From Sporomusa silvacetica DSM 10669 (GTDB lineage Bacteria > Bacillota > Negativicutes > Sporomusales > Sporomusaceae): a DNA stretch of 45,312 nt. The stretch lies in the NCBI RefSeq assembly GCF_002257705.1, contig NZ_LSLK01000067.1, positions 1 through 45,312 on the forward strand, read 5' to 3'. The notes beneath the pieces were generated by a model. It saw only the letters and a list, made by a program, of their open reading frames with translations, was not told the DNA's origin and did no database searches. The position numbers and the translations under genes are program-made. The stretch's first letter is position 1; each line of letters starts with the position of its first letter. This document shows, piece by piece, positions 7,213 through 15,447 of the stretch.

Positions 7213-8070
7213 TTATCCTCGAACCTTTTCCGCCGCTGAAACATGGCGCTGAATTCCCAGTTCGTCTTTACGCATTCCTAGCGCCAAACCAATTAACTGC
7301 GGCAAATGCAGTATCGGCAGATCAGCCTGGGTTTTAGCCGCTTCTCGCCCCTCAGGTTGATACATATCAAGTTGCATTTGACACAAGGGGCAAGGAGTAA
7401 CCACCATTTCGGCACCAGCCTTAGCAGCACTATCCACCGTCTGCCCGGTTACTTTCAGCACATCTTTTTCCGCTGTCCAGAAGGCATGGAAACCGCAGCA
7501 CTTTAACTTGAATTCAAAATCTACCGCTTCCGCTCCCAGTAAACCGATAATTTTTTCTAAGGACTGGGGGTGCAAACAATCTTCATAATTCATAATAGTT
7601 GGCGGCCGCAATAGGTGACAGCCATAATATCCCGCAACCTTTACGCCGGTGAGCGGTTTAACCACTTTACCTGCTAATAACTGTGGATTAGAGGCAAGTA
7701 CCCATAAGAGATGGGTAATCTCAACCGTGCCCCTATATTCATAACCAGACTTTGCAAAAATAGCATTTACCTTAGCTTTAAGCTTTGCATCTTGAGCCAG
7801 TGTTTCTTTGGCCCGACGTAATTGTAGAGTACAGGTATTACACACTGTCATCAGCGGTAATCCCATGGTTTCAGCAATTGCCAAATTCCGGGCATTAATC
7901 GCCAAGGCTGTTATCTCATCTACATCCTGCAAATGGGACGCGCCGCAGCAGGTCCAATTAGGAATCTCTACAAGCTCAATACCCAGAGCTTCTGTAACTT
8001 TTACTGTAGCCAAAAAGGCTTCGCTGGCGGCTCCACGCAGAACACAGCCGGGAAAAAATGCGTATTTCAT
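7213..8070 (-). CDS. CCG-domain subunit of fumarate reductase (MfrE/SdhE type)
   Basis: A 285-residue protein with two cysteine-rich CCG domains as in heterodisulfide reductase HdrB and the E subunit of 8-methylmenaquinol:fumarate reductase. The first half shows FFPGC near residue 9, CCGASH near 42 and CNTC near 77. The second shows GCHLL, KCCGFHAFWT and a closing CPLC. Family knowledge: such domains bind non-cubane or unusual iron-sulfur clusters, and in Mfr/SdhABE complexes this subunit replaces the cytochrome b/membrane anchor and handles quinol. It overlaps the iron-sulfur subunit by 4 bases (ATGA), indicating translational coupling. With the Tat-type flavoprotein upstream, this favours the Mfr class over a classical Frd. 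Confidence 0.88.
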   Translation of the reverse strand: MKYAFFPGCVLRGAASEAFLATVKVTEALGIELVEIPNWTCCGASHLQDVDEITALAINARNLAIAETMGLPLMTVCNTCTLQLRRAKETLAQDAKLKAKVNAIFAKSGYEYRGTVEITHLLWVLASNPQLLAGKVVKPLTGVKVAGYYGCHLLRPPTIMNYEDCLHPQSLEKIIGLLGAEAVDFEFKLKCCGFHAFWTAEKDVLKVTGQTVDSAAKAGAEMVVTPCPLCQMQLDMYQPEGREAAKTQADLPILHLPQLIGLALGMRKDELGIQRHVSAAEKVRG

Positions 8071-9011
8071 GCTTTTTCCTCCTTGGCAGCTGTCATAATT
8101 GTCCGTACTTTTTCGATTTCAGGAATAGGCTCGGCTGTTTCTAATGGTGCCAATTTACCTACTCGCAATAACCGGTAAGCAAGCGGAACACGGAAAGCCG
8201 CCTTTAGCCCTTCTGTTTTTAAGGCCAGTTGTGCTTCCTCCAGACGACCGGTTTCGTTAACATCATCATAGAAGGCCTGGGCATGATTGGAACCTTCATT
8301 GCTCTTAAATTTGTTCTTAAAGGTAGCGATGCGCAATTTTGCAATATCCTCGGCTGGATCTAGACCTTTCGGACATTTGGTCGTACATTCCTGGCAGTTC
8401 ATACATTTCCATAACCCATCCGTTACCGCCGGCTCCAAATGTGCTACTGCATCTTTATCCCGTGAATCGACAACAAATTTCTGCGCTCTGGCGAAAATAA
8501 ATGGGTCCAAAAAGTCGCTGGAATCAAGTGTACATTTATTGCACTCGGAAACACAGGAGCCACATAAAATGCACTCTGAATTTTTGCTGATCTTGTTAAA
8601 CTCTTCTTTGGATTGCTTGCAGCCATCAGCTAACGAAAACTCGTCTTTAGGCTGGAGAGCTGGTTTGATTTTCTTTAGTCGCTCATACTTAGGCTGCCAG
8701 TCAACCATTAAATCACGTAAAACGGTGAAATTGGCCAATGGCGCAATAGTAAGTGTTTCGCTTTGGTAGCGCTTAACCATATCATCGACCAAAGTTTCGC
8801 AGGCTAATACGGCATTACCGTTTACCCGCAAGCCGCAGGCACCGCAAATGCTTGAACGGCACGAAGCCGCAAATGTAAGTGTCGGATCAACTGTTTCTTT
8901 TATTTTAATCAATGCAGCAAGGACTGTCATTCCTTTTTCCGTAGGAAAACTATAATCCTGAGTCCATTGCTTGCCGTCATGAAATCGCTGAATTTTAAAT
9001 GTAATCGTCAT
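8067..9011 (-). CDS. Fumarate reductase/succinate dehydrogenase iron-sulfur subunit
   Basis: A 314-residue protein. The N-terminal plant-type ferredoxin domain has the [2Fe-2S] motif CRSSICGACGLRVNG with a distal LAC near residue 70. The C-terminal dicluster ferredoxin domain has CILCGSCVSECNKC and CMNCQECTTKCPKG for the remaining clusters. It carries electrons between the CCG-domain quinol-handling subunit and the flavoprotein. It is longer than the usual ~240-residue SdhB/FrdB, with an extra C-terminal tail of about 60-70 residues, as in Mfr-like B subunits. It follows the flavoprotein gene after a 2-base gap and overlaps the next gene by 4 bases. Confidence 0.9.
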   Translation of the reverse strand: MTITFKIQRFHDGKQWTQDYSFPTEKGMTVLAALIKIKETVDPTLTFAASCRSSICGACGLRVNGNAVLACETLVDDMVKRYQSETLTIAPLANFTVLRDLMVDWQPKYERLKKIKPALQPKDEFSLADGCKQSKEEFNKISKNSECILCGSCVSECNKCTLDSSDFLDPFIFARAQKFVVDSRDKDAVAHLEPAVTDGLWKCMNCQECTTKCPKGLDPAEDIAKLRIATFKNKFKSNEGSNHAQAFYDDVNETGRLEEAQLALKTEGLKAAFRVPLAYRLLRVGKLAPLETAEPIPEIEKVRTIMTAAKEEKA

Positions 9012-9013
9012 GA

Positions 9014-10846
9014 TTAGTACTTCCTCTCTACCGGCTTAAATTTGGTAATTGCCACCGGACGATATTCAGTCTTGAAGGTATCCCCTTCTTTACTAATCAA
9101 GGTATGTTGCAAAAATTTCTGATCATCCCGCTTCGGAAAGTCTGTGCGGGAATGGCTACCCCGGCTTTCCTTACGCGCTATGGCTCCCATGATAATAGCT
9201 TTCGATACTACCAAGAGATTGCCCAGCTCGATATAATTCATAAAGGCCGTATTACAGGTTCGACTAGTATCGCCGATAAAGCACTTGTTATATTCCTCCT
9301 GCAAGCCGTCGATATCCCGCAGCCCTTGATTTAAAGCAGACTCATTGCGGAAAATGCCCGCATTATTCCACATAGTAAGGGCCATCTTATCCCTGATAAC
9401 AGCAACCGAAGGTCCGCTGCTGCGGCCCGTTGTTTCGGTAAACTTCTTATTCCAGCGCTCAACTGCCGCCTGCAATTTTTCCTTATTGCCTTCGTAGCCA
9501 GCCCCTTTTGCATAGTCAGCAGCACCAGCCCCGGCAGTTTTACCAAATACAAGCACTTCAGTCAAGGAATTGGCGCCTAAGCGGTTGGCACCATGTACGG
9601 AAATACAGGAGCACTCGCCCGCAGCGAATAAACCCGGTATTTTTGTTGCACATGTCTTATAATCGATTACATCAACACCTCCCATGGAATAATGGCAGGT
9701 GCCGCGAATGGGCACAGGCTGTTCGAATAAATCCACGCCCTCAAATTGCAGCGCCAGTTGCTTAACCTGGAATAAGCGCTCCATAATGCGTTCCTTGGGG
9801 ATATGTCTAAAATCCAAATAGACAGCAGCATTTAGGCCTTCCCCAATACCGCGCCCTGCCAGTATCTCTTTCTCTACAGACTGGCAAACCAAATCACGCG
9901 GCCCTAATTCCATGGCTTGGGGCGCATAACGAGCCATAAACCGCTCCCCGTCTTTATTGATTAAATAGGCGCCTTCACTGCGAGCAGATTCTGACATCAA
10001 AACGCCGTTACTGGCAAGTCCTGTCGGATGAAACTGCACCATTTCCGGGTCTTTAAAAGGAATACCAACATTAACACAAGCGGCAATACCATCACCGGTA
10101 GAACTATAGGGATTTGAGGTCCGTACCCAGTAGGCACGGCCATAGCCGCCAGTAGCTACAATAACGGTTTTAGCAGGTATTGATATGATATTGCCACTGC
10201 GCATGTCGATGGCGATCACGCCGCTTACTTTGCCGTTATCGGCAACAATTTCAAGCAATTGACATTCTGAAATGAAATCAATATTATTTTTCAGGCATTG
10301 CTCAAACATGGTATGCTGTACAGCATGTCCTGATATATCGGCCGAATAAGCCGCCCGCGCATAGGTACTGCCGCCCATTTTCCGTTGATGCAAGCGACCA
10401 TCTTCCTGACGATTAAAGGCAATTCCATAATAGTCAAGTTCAAATAAAATTTCCGGGGCTCGTTCGGTGAAATACTCTACAGCATCCTGGTCACATAGAT
10501 AGTCGGCCCCTTTTACTGTGTCAAAAGCATGCGCCTCTGGCGAATCCTTACTATCGGTAGTCCTGGCTGCACCGTTGATACCGCCCTGCGCCATAGTAGT
10601 CGCCGAACGGGTTGGTACCATCTTGGTCATGACAGCGACCTTAAGCCCCTTTTGTTTGGTCGCCTCCAGTGCCGCCCGCATACCGCCGCCGCCACTGCCG
10701 ATAATCAGCACATCATACAAAGCTGATCCATCGCGTACCGTTGCCGGTATATTTTCACCCCACCAGCTAAAATAGGCGCCCGCTGCTACCGTCGCCCCGG
10801 CAGCCACACCCAGTTTAATAAATGTACGTCGATTCATTTTGTCCAA
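9014..10846 (-). CDS. Fumarate reductase flavoprotein subunit with Tat signal (MfrA/SdhA type)
   Basis: A 610-residue flavoprotein. The N-terminus is a twin-arginine signal (NRRTFIKLG followed by a hydrophobic Ala/Gly stretch). FAD-binding GSGGGGMRAALEA follows near residue 50, then the MVPTRSATTMAQGGING segment that holds the flavin-linking region, QFHPTGLASNG and CHYSMGGVDV at the active site, GANRLGANSLTE and SHSRTDFPKRDD. A Tat signal on this subunit is a hallmark of the 8-methylmenaquinol:fumarate reductase class (Wolinella MfrA), so the catalytic site should face the outer side of the cytoplasmic membrane. Start choice: TTG at 10846 has AGGAGAG about 11 bases upstream; the ATG three codons later is also possible. 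It is the first of three tightly packed genes. Confidence 0.9.
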   Translation of the reverse strand: MDKMNRRTFIKLGVAAGATVAAGAYFSWWGENIPATVRDGSALYDVLIIGSGGGGMRAALEATKQKGLKVAVMTKMVPTRSATTMAQGGINGAARTTDSKDSPEAHAFDTVKGADYLCDQDAVEYFTERAPEILFELDYYGIAFNRQEDGRLHQRKMGGSTYARAAYSADISGHAVQHTMFEQCLKNNIDFISECQLLEIVADNGKVSGVIAIDMRSGNIISIPAKTVIVATGGYGRAYWVRTSNPYSSTGDGIAACVNVGIPFKDPEMVQFHPTGLASNGVLMSESARSEGAYLINKDGERFMARYAPQAMELGPRDLVCQSVEKEILAGRGIGEGLNAAVYLDFRHIPKERIMERLFQVKQLALQFEGVDLFEQPVPIRGTCHYSMGGVDVIDYKTCATKIPGLFAAGECSCISVHGANRLGANSLTEVLVFGKTAGAGAADYAKGAGYEGNKEKLQAAVERWNKKFTETTGRSSGPSVAVIRDKMALTMWNNAGIFRNESALNQGLRDIDGLQEEYNKCFIGDTSRTCNTAFMNYIELGNLLVVSKAIIMGAIARKESRGSHSRTDFPKRDDQKFLQHTLISKEGDTFKTEYRPVAITKFKPVERKY

Positions 10847-10917
10847 AATATCACCAACTCTCCTAAAAATAATTTCTTTGCTCCCTATTTTTTATAGGAA
10901 ACAAACATTTTTCAGGC

Positions 10918-11103
10918 TTACCTTAGCTGTGCAGCAATATCATATCTGCCGATTTCTTTAAGTTTTTCTTTTGCCTCTTCTAATGTCTTTCCAAGCAATA
11001 TCTTCTTCATATCCTGCGTGGTTACCAAGACATATTCACCATTGAAATCAGCTATTTGTTCACTCATGTCACCATTTACCCAAATAGTCGGAGCTCCAGC
11101 CAT
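10918..11103 (-). CDS. Small conserved-looking hypothetical protein, 61 residues
   Basis: I do not recognise this protein. The true start is very likely the ATG at 11101-11103, because AGGAGGT sits six bases upstream; a longer frame runs to 11208 but lacks such a site. The product begins MAGAPTIWVNGDMSEQ and has a short beta-rich N-terminus and an amphipathic C-terminal helix (KTLEEAKEKLKEIGRYDIA). There is no signal peptide and there are no cysteines. It lies between the D-aminoacylase remnant and the fumarate reductase operon on the same strand, 70 bases before the flavoprotein start, so it may share a transcript with either. The excellent ribosome binding site argues that it is a real gene. 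Confidence 0.65.
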   Translation of the reverse strand: MAGAPTIWVNGDMSEQIADFNGEYVLVTTQDMKKILLGKTLEEAKEKLKEIGRYDIAAQLR

Positions 11104-11173
11104 AGCAGTACCTCCTTCCTCTTTCTTTTTTTGATAACCTTCGACAAATATTAACCTTTTCCTGCCAGTTTCC

Positions 11174-11461
11174 TTACATATCATGGTATTTGTAAATAGT
11201 ATAGTCATACACCGGTTTCGTGCATCGAACGGCTTTGCCTGCCCGGGTGTCTATAATCTCGCCTTTGTCAAGGGCTAGCTTACCATTAATAAAAACATAA
11301 TCAATCCCCTCCGGGTTAGCGTCAGGTATGCCGAAATCGGCCTTATCCATAATTCCCATAATATCAAATACGACAACATCGGCATCCATGCCTTCCCGTA
11401 GACGACCTTTTTCATGAAGTCCGAGTGTCTCCGCCGGTAGTAGCGTGGCTTTACAACGTAT
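11174..11461 (-). pseudogene. C-terminal remnant of an N-acyl-D-amino-acid deacylase
   Basis: The frame is open from just after a stop at 11462-11464 to 11174 and encodes about 95 residues. It starts ATLLPAETLGLHEKGRLREG, continues with ADVVVFD, then DKADFGIPDANPEGIDYVFI and NGKLALDKGE. This is the C-terminal end of D-aminoacylase/dihydroorotase-type amidohydrolases, where the small beta domain begins after the LGL--KGRL-EG-DADVVVFD motif. The roughly 400 N-terminal residues, including all metal-binding histidines, are absent; the sequence upstream is the end of hutH. An internal ATG at 11389 exists but would give a non-catalytic piece. It is most likely a relic of a gene deleted between hutH and the fumarate reductase cluster. 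Confidence 0.85.
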
Positions 11462-11479
11462 TTATTAGCTCCATCAGTG

Positions 11480-13009
11480 TTAGCTTATTTTCAGCGAGCC
11501 AATCGCCTCTTCTACTTTTATTACCAGTGTTCTGTCAGCAATTAAATCATAAATACTATTGATATCCGGGGCAGGCATTCTGTCTTCATCCAAATGGGGC
11601 ACTACCTGACGAATAGCCTTGTGCGCTGCGCCAGTACCTTTGCCGGGGTTCAGCGGCGACAAGAAGTCAATACCCTGCGCAGCCGCCAAGCACTCGATCG
11701 CCAATATATAACGCACATTATCCAGGATCTCTCCCGCCTGCCGGGCGGCAATTGTCCCCATACTTACATGATCCTCCTGGTTCGCCGAGGTAGGAATAGA
11801 ATCCGCACTGGCCGGATGGACAAGTACCTTATTCTCCGATACCAAGGAAGCTGCTGTATACTGGGTAATCATCAAACCGGAATCTTCGCCAGGATAGGCG
11901 GTCAGAAACGGCGGCAAATCACTTAAATGGGAATCAAGCAAGCGATTGGTGCGTCGTTCGGAGATATTGCCGATCTCTGCCAGAGCCAGTTTAAGATAAT
12001 CCATGACCAAGGCAATGGGCTGCCCATGGAAGTTACCACCAGAGATGGCTTCGCCCGTATCAGGCATAATCAATGGATTATCAGTAGCGGCATTAATTTC
12101 GACTGCTAATGTTTCTTCCACCCGCCGCAAGGCATCTTTGGATGCGCCATGAACCTGTGGTACGCAGCGCAGGGAATAGGCATCCTGCACCTTAGAGCAA
12201 TTGACATGAGATTCAATAATAGCACTGTCAGCCGTCAGTCGCAGCATGTTCTCTGTAGTGGCAAGCTGTCCGACATGCGGCCTGACTTGGCTGATACGCG
12301 AATCAAAGGCAGTACGGGTTCCCTTAAGGGCTTCGATACAAAGCGCGGCAGCCACATCAGCTGTCTTCATAAGATCAACCGCATCCTGCCAGACCATACA
12401 ACCTACAGCTGTCATAATTTGAGTACCATTAATAAGAGCCAATCCTTCCTTGCCGCCAAGCGCCACCGGCTTGAGGCCGCTTTGCGCTAACGCTTCGGCC
12501 CCGCTCACCAGCTTACCATTGACAAAAGCCTGGCCTTCCCCCAGCATGACTAACACCATATGGGAAAGAGGAGCCAAATCACCACTAGCCCCTACCGATC
12601 CTTTCGCCGGAACAGCCGGGCACACCCGCTTATTTAACATATCTAGCAGCATCTCTACAGACGATAGTTTAATTCCCGAATAACCTTTTGCCAGCGAATT
12701 AGCTCTAAGCACCATGGCTGACCGCACAACATCCTCAGGTAAATATTGGCCCACGCCAGTCGCGTGGCTTAAAATGAGGTTTCTTTGCAGCTTTTCCCGT
12801 TTTTCCTTGGAAATAAATATCTGGCTAAAATCGCCAAAGCCTGTAGAAATTCCGTAGACCGGACTTTCTTCTTCCAAAATTTTATCTACAATTTTCCGAC
12901 TGTCGATAATTTGCTTACGACCCGCTTCACTTAATCCCACTGTTTCATAGCCCCGGGCCACCTTTACCACATCTGCTAATGTCAAGGAATATCCGTCTAA
13001 TATTATCAT
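11480..13009 (-). CDS. hutH: Histidine ammonia-lyase
   Basis: A 509-residue enzyme that deaminates L-histidine to trans-urocanate and ammonia. The MIO cofactor triad Ala-Ser-Gly is at residues 141-143 within GSVGASGDLAPLSH. Other family marks are YGISTGFGDF near residue 52 (catalytic Tyr loop), NGTQIMTA, NPLIMPDTGEAISGGNFHGQ and the QEDHVSMG segment. Length and motif placement match bacterial HutH. GGAGG precedes the ATG by eight bases. It lies downstream of hutP with a terminator and a HutP-type recognition site between them (13105-13152), so transcription should be read through only when histidine-bound HutP is present. No hutU, hutI or hutG is in the window; downstream there is only a broken amidohydrolase gene. 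Confidence 0.95.
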   Translation of the reverse strand: MIILDGYSLTLADVVKVARGYETVGLSEAGRKQIIDSRKIVDKILEEESPVYGISTGFGDFSQIFISKEKREKLQRNLILSHATGVGQYLPEDVVRSAMVLRANSLAKGYSGIKLSSVEMLLDMLNKRVCPAVPAKGSVGASGDLAPLSHMVLVMLGEGQAFVNGKLVSGAEALAQSGLKPVALGGKEGLALINGTQIMTAVGCMVWQDAVDLMKTADVAAALCIEALKGTRTAFDSRISQVRPHVGQLATTENMLRLTADSAIIESHVNCSKVQDAYSLRCVPQVHGASKDALRRVEETLAVEINAATDNPLIMPDTGEAISGGNFHGQPIALVMDYLKLALAEIGNISERRTNRLLDSHLSDLPPFLTAYPGEDSGLMITQYTAASLVSENKVLVHPASADSIPTSANQEDHVSMGTIAARQAGEILDNVRYILAIECLAAAQGIDFLSPLNPGKGTGAAHKAIRQVVPHLDEDRMPAPDINSIYDLIADRTLVIKVEEAIGSLKIS

Positions 13010-13104
13010 TTTTTCCAGCCTCCTATTTTAATTTGCGAATCAGTTTGCAAAATACCTGGTAATTTATTTATTATTCATAAGTAGTATCTCCTTTATTAAT
13101 ATAA

Positions 13105-13138
13105 AAAGGAGTAAACTCATTACTGAGTTTACCCCCTT
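13105..13138 (-). terminator. Attenuator between hutP and hutH
   Basis: GTAAACTC (13111-13118) pairs with GAGTTTAC (13125-13132) around a 6-base loop, extended by AAGG/CCTT at the base. On the minus strand it is followed by a T5 tract. It lies in the hutH leader directly after three NAG triplets. Confidence 0.85.
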
Positions 13139-13152
13139 ATGTCTCATAACTT
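13136..13152 (-). promoter_or_regulatory. HutP recognition site (NAG triplets) in the hutH leader
   Basis: The minus strand reads AAG-TTAT-GAG-ACAT-AAG, that is three NAG triplets separated by exactly four bases, ending at the base of the attenuator stem. HutP of Bacillus subtilis binds RNA triplets of this kind (UAG preferred, A and G essential) at this spacing. Placement between hutP and hutH matches the B. subtilis hut operon. Confidence 0.75.
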
Positions 13153-13207
13153 TGGGTTAACTTTATCGATACAGCTTTATTTTTTTATCTGCGGAATATA
13201 TAACTGA

Positions 13208-13705
13208 TCAAATCGGATTCATCCCCAGGCCAAGCACTTCATGCTCAAAGCCCTTCATGGGTGCTCCCATATAACCATACAAGGCAACCGCAATCCATTC
13301 GCCGTCGTCAGCACAACCGACGGTTCTGGGTCCGCGAACTATGCTATATAACAAACCCGCACTGCGCAACACATTGCCTAAGCCTGCATTGCCCCGACAG
13401 ATACCATGATAGGCTTCCAGAATACTGTGGTATAAGGCGTGTTCTTCCCGATAATTGCTGCTAATAAAGCCTTCACGCTTTGCAGCAGTTTCGATAGCTG
13501 CAAAAATCTTAGCTGAATCCATCGATCCCACTTTGCTTTTATATACTTTGTAGCCTGATGGCAAACTCTGATCCAGCAACTTGACCTCTTCAGGCTCTGT
13601 TTGCAAGACTGATAACACTGCTATTTTTCCCAAACTCATCATTGAACTATATCCATACTTTCTCCCTATTTCTGTGGGCAAATTAGCACCTGCCGCTACA
13701 CTCAT
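13208..13705 (-). CDS. hutP: Hut operon antiterminator HutP
   Basis: A 165-residue protein aligning with B. subtilis HutP (about 150 residues). Shared segments are KVGSMDSAKIFAAIETAA, YREEHALYHSILEA, GICRG, GLGNVLRSAGL, GEWIAVALYG and the closing GAPMKGFEHEVLGLGMNPI. The divalent-metal histidines are present as HALYH and in GFEHE. HutP is a hexameric RNA-binding protein that, with L-histidine and Mg2+, binds NAG triplets and prevents terminator formation. Two matching sites occur in this operon. The start is uncertain: the ATG at 13705 lacks a good ribosome binding site, and the ATGs about 21-22 codons later would give a length closer to known HutP. It is followed by its target attenuator and hutH. 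Confidence 0.93.
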   Translation of the reverse strand: MSVAAGANLPTEIGRKYGYSSMMSLGKIAVLSVLQTEPEEVKLLDQSLPSGYKVYKSKVGSMDSAKIFAAIETAAKREGFISSNYREEHALYHSILEAYHGICRGNAGLGNVLRSAGLLYSIVRGPRTVGCADDGEWIAVALYGYMGAPMKGFEHEVLGLGMNPI

Positions 13706-13777
13706 ATCTCTTATCTACGGAAGATATCTTAGTTGCATCATAAGTCAGCTCTTAAAAAAAGTCAAGGCTAAAGTAAC

Positions 13778-15211
13778 CTATGCTTTCAAACTACTATCCA
13801 CCGCTTTTACATTTTCGCCTTTTTTACTATGCACCAACATATAGTATAGATAGATAAACACTACGACTGGTATACCGGTATACAAAACAATGCGCTGTGA
13901 TTCATCAAAATAAAGGCTGAGAATAATGCCGACGTTTAATAACATTGCAACGACAGGCACGATGGGGTAAAGAGGAGTTCTGAAAATCAATTCTTCCAAT
14001 TTGCCGCCTAACTTTGTGAAGTTCTTGCGGAAGTTAAGTTGGCACCAGGCAATGATAAACCAGATTAGGCAACCTGTCAAACCTACACTGGACATAAGCC
14101 ACAAGTACACAGTATCTGCGGCAAACTCACTGGTAAGCAATGATAACCCAGATAGCGCCAGGGTCACAAGTACGCCGTAAAAAGGAACTCCCCGCGAATT
14201 CAACTTTGATAACCAACCAGGTGCCTGCTTATCCTTGGACATTGACCAGAGCAGCCGTGAACAAACATATAGCGCAGAATTACCTGCTGACAAAGCAGAA
14301 GTAAGAACAACAAAGCTCATAATATCCTGGGCAAGCGGAATGCCAATGCGGCCAAATACATGAGCAAACGGACTTTCCAACAGACCGGCTTCCTGGAATG
14401 GAATAGTTGCAGCAAGTACAATCATAGCCAGCACATAAAAAAGCACAATCCGCAGGGCAATCCCTTTAATAACACGCGGCACGTTTTTGCCGGGATTTTC
14501 GCATTCAGCGGCTGCAATTCCGACCAATTCTGAGCCTTGGAAGGAATATACAACTGTAATCATAGTTAAAAATACAGCCCAGCCACCGTTAGGAAAAAGA
14601 CCAGAGCCTATACCAAAATTTGATAAGCCGATTGCACCTTCCCGGCCAGCAAAACCAAACATTAATCCGGCACCGGCAATAATAAAGCCAACGATAGCCA
14701 CTACTTTTATACTGGCAAACCAAAATTCAGTCTCCCCGTATACCTTGACAGAAATCAAATTCAACGCGGCTAACACCACCGCAAAGATTGCACACCAAAC
14801 CCAAACGGCAACCTGCGGAAACCAGGCTGCCATAATAATACCGGCAGCAGTAAAGTCTGCAGCAATACATACCGCCCAATTAATCCAATACAACCAACCG
14901 ACGGTAAAACCAATGCCAGGCGAAATAAACCGTGAGGCATAGGTCTGAAATGAGCCAGCCACAGGCATAGCCACTGCTAATTCACCCAAACAGAGCAGCG
15001 CCAGATACATTACAAAACCACCAAATAAATAGGCTAGAATAGCACCAAACGGGCCAGCTTGGCTAATTACCTGGCCTGAACCCATAAATAGCCCAGTGCC
15101 AATCGTTCCTCCAATAGAAATCATCATGAGATGACGTGACTTCATATCACGTTTGAGCCCGGACTTCTCCGGACAAAGTTGCTCAAGATTTACTGTTGGT
15201 GTTGTCATCAT
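13778..15211 (-). CDS. Amino-acid permease (APC superfamily, AAT type), candidate histidine importer
   Basis: A 477-residue membrane protein with about 12 hydrophobic segments. The N-terminal MKSRHLMMISIGGTIGTGLF is the first-helix substrate motif of the APC/AAT family, followed by GPFGAILAYL, LGELAVAMPVAGSF and WLYWINWAV. It is closest in character to LysP/HisP-like proton-coupled permeases. It is the first gene of a permease-hutP-hutH operon. Its own leader has a sigma-A promoter, three perfectly spaced TAG triplets and a terminator, so it is likely induced by histidine through HutP. That makes histidine the best substrate guess; lysine or another cationic amino acid is the alternative. GGGGGA precedes two adjacent ATG codons. 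Confidence 0.88.
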   Translation of the reverse strand: MMTTPTVNLEQLCPEKSGLKRDMKSRHLMMISIGGTIGTGLFMGSGQVISQAGPFGAILAYLFGGFVMYLALLCLGELAVAMPVAGSFQTYASRFISPGIGFTVGWLYWINWAVCIAADFTAAGIIMAAWFPQVAVWVWCAIFAVVLAALNLISVKVYGETEFWFASIKVVAIVGFIIAGAGLMFGFAGREGAIGLSNFGIGSGLFPNGGWAVFLTMITVVYSFQGSELVGIAAAECENPGKNVPRVIKGIALRIVLFYVLAMIVLAATIPFQEAGLLESPFAHVFGRIGIPLAQDIMSFVVLTSALSAGNSALYVCSRLLWSMSKDKQAPGWLSKLNSRGVPFYGVLVTLALSGLSLLTSEFAADTVYLWLMSSVGLTGCLIWFIIAWCQLNFRKNFTKLGGKLEELIFRTPLYPIVPVVAMLLNVGIILSLYFDESQRIVLYTGIPVVVFIYLYYMLVHSKKGENVKAVDSSLKA

Positions 15212-15342
15212 TGTTCCCCCAAACTTTTACAAGCTTTACAAACCCTTTGATTTTCGGTACGCTGTGCGCCTCTTCCTCCTCCCCCGGTTTAATTGATTTT
15301 GAGATATGCTTGGCCAAAATAAGATGAACAGCAGCAATGGGC

Positions 15343-15379
15343 CAAATAAAAAAGAGCAAAACTCTAAATAGAGTTTTGC
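15343..15379 (-). terminator. Attenuator in the permease leader
   Basis: GCAAAACTCT (15356-15365) pairs with AGAGTTTTGC (15370-15379) around a 4-base loop. On the minus strand it is followed by CTCTTTTTTATTT. It lies between the permease promoter (15448-15476) and its start codon (15211), directly after three TAG triplets. Confidence 0.88.
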
Positions 15380-15382
15380 CCC

Positions 15383-15399
15383 CTAATATCTAATAGCTA
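15383..15399 (-). promoter_or_regulatory. HutP recognition site (three TAG triplets) in the permease leader
   Basis: The minus strand reads TAG-CTAT-TAG-ATAT-TAG, three UAG triplets at the exact 4-base spacing of HutP sites, four bases before the attenuator stem. The layout parallels the hutH leader site at 13136-13152, and both continue with GGGG and an AAACTC stem arm. That similarity makes chance unlikely. Confidence 0.85.
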
Positions 15400-15447
15400 T
15401 AGGCATAACAAATAGTAATATGATATAATTTTTTGAACTTTAAGTCT

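Noticed and set aside
9014..10846. Urocanate reductase instead of fumarate reductase, given hutH nearby
   Set aside because: The flavoprotein has canonical SdhA/FrdA motifs (QFHPTGL, CHYSMGG, SHSRTDFPKRDD) and is encoded with iron-sulfur and CCG subunits, unlike single-chain urocanate reductases.
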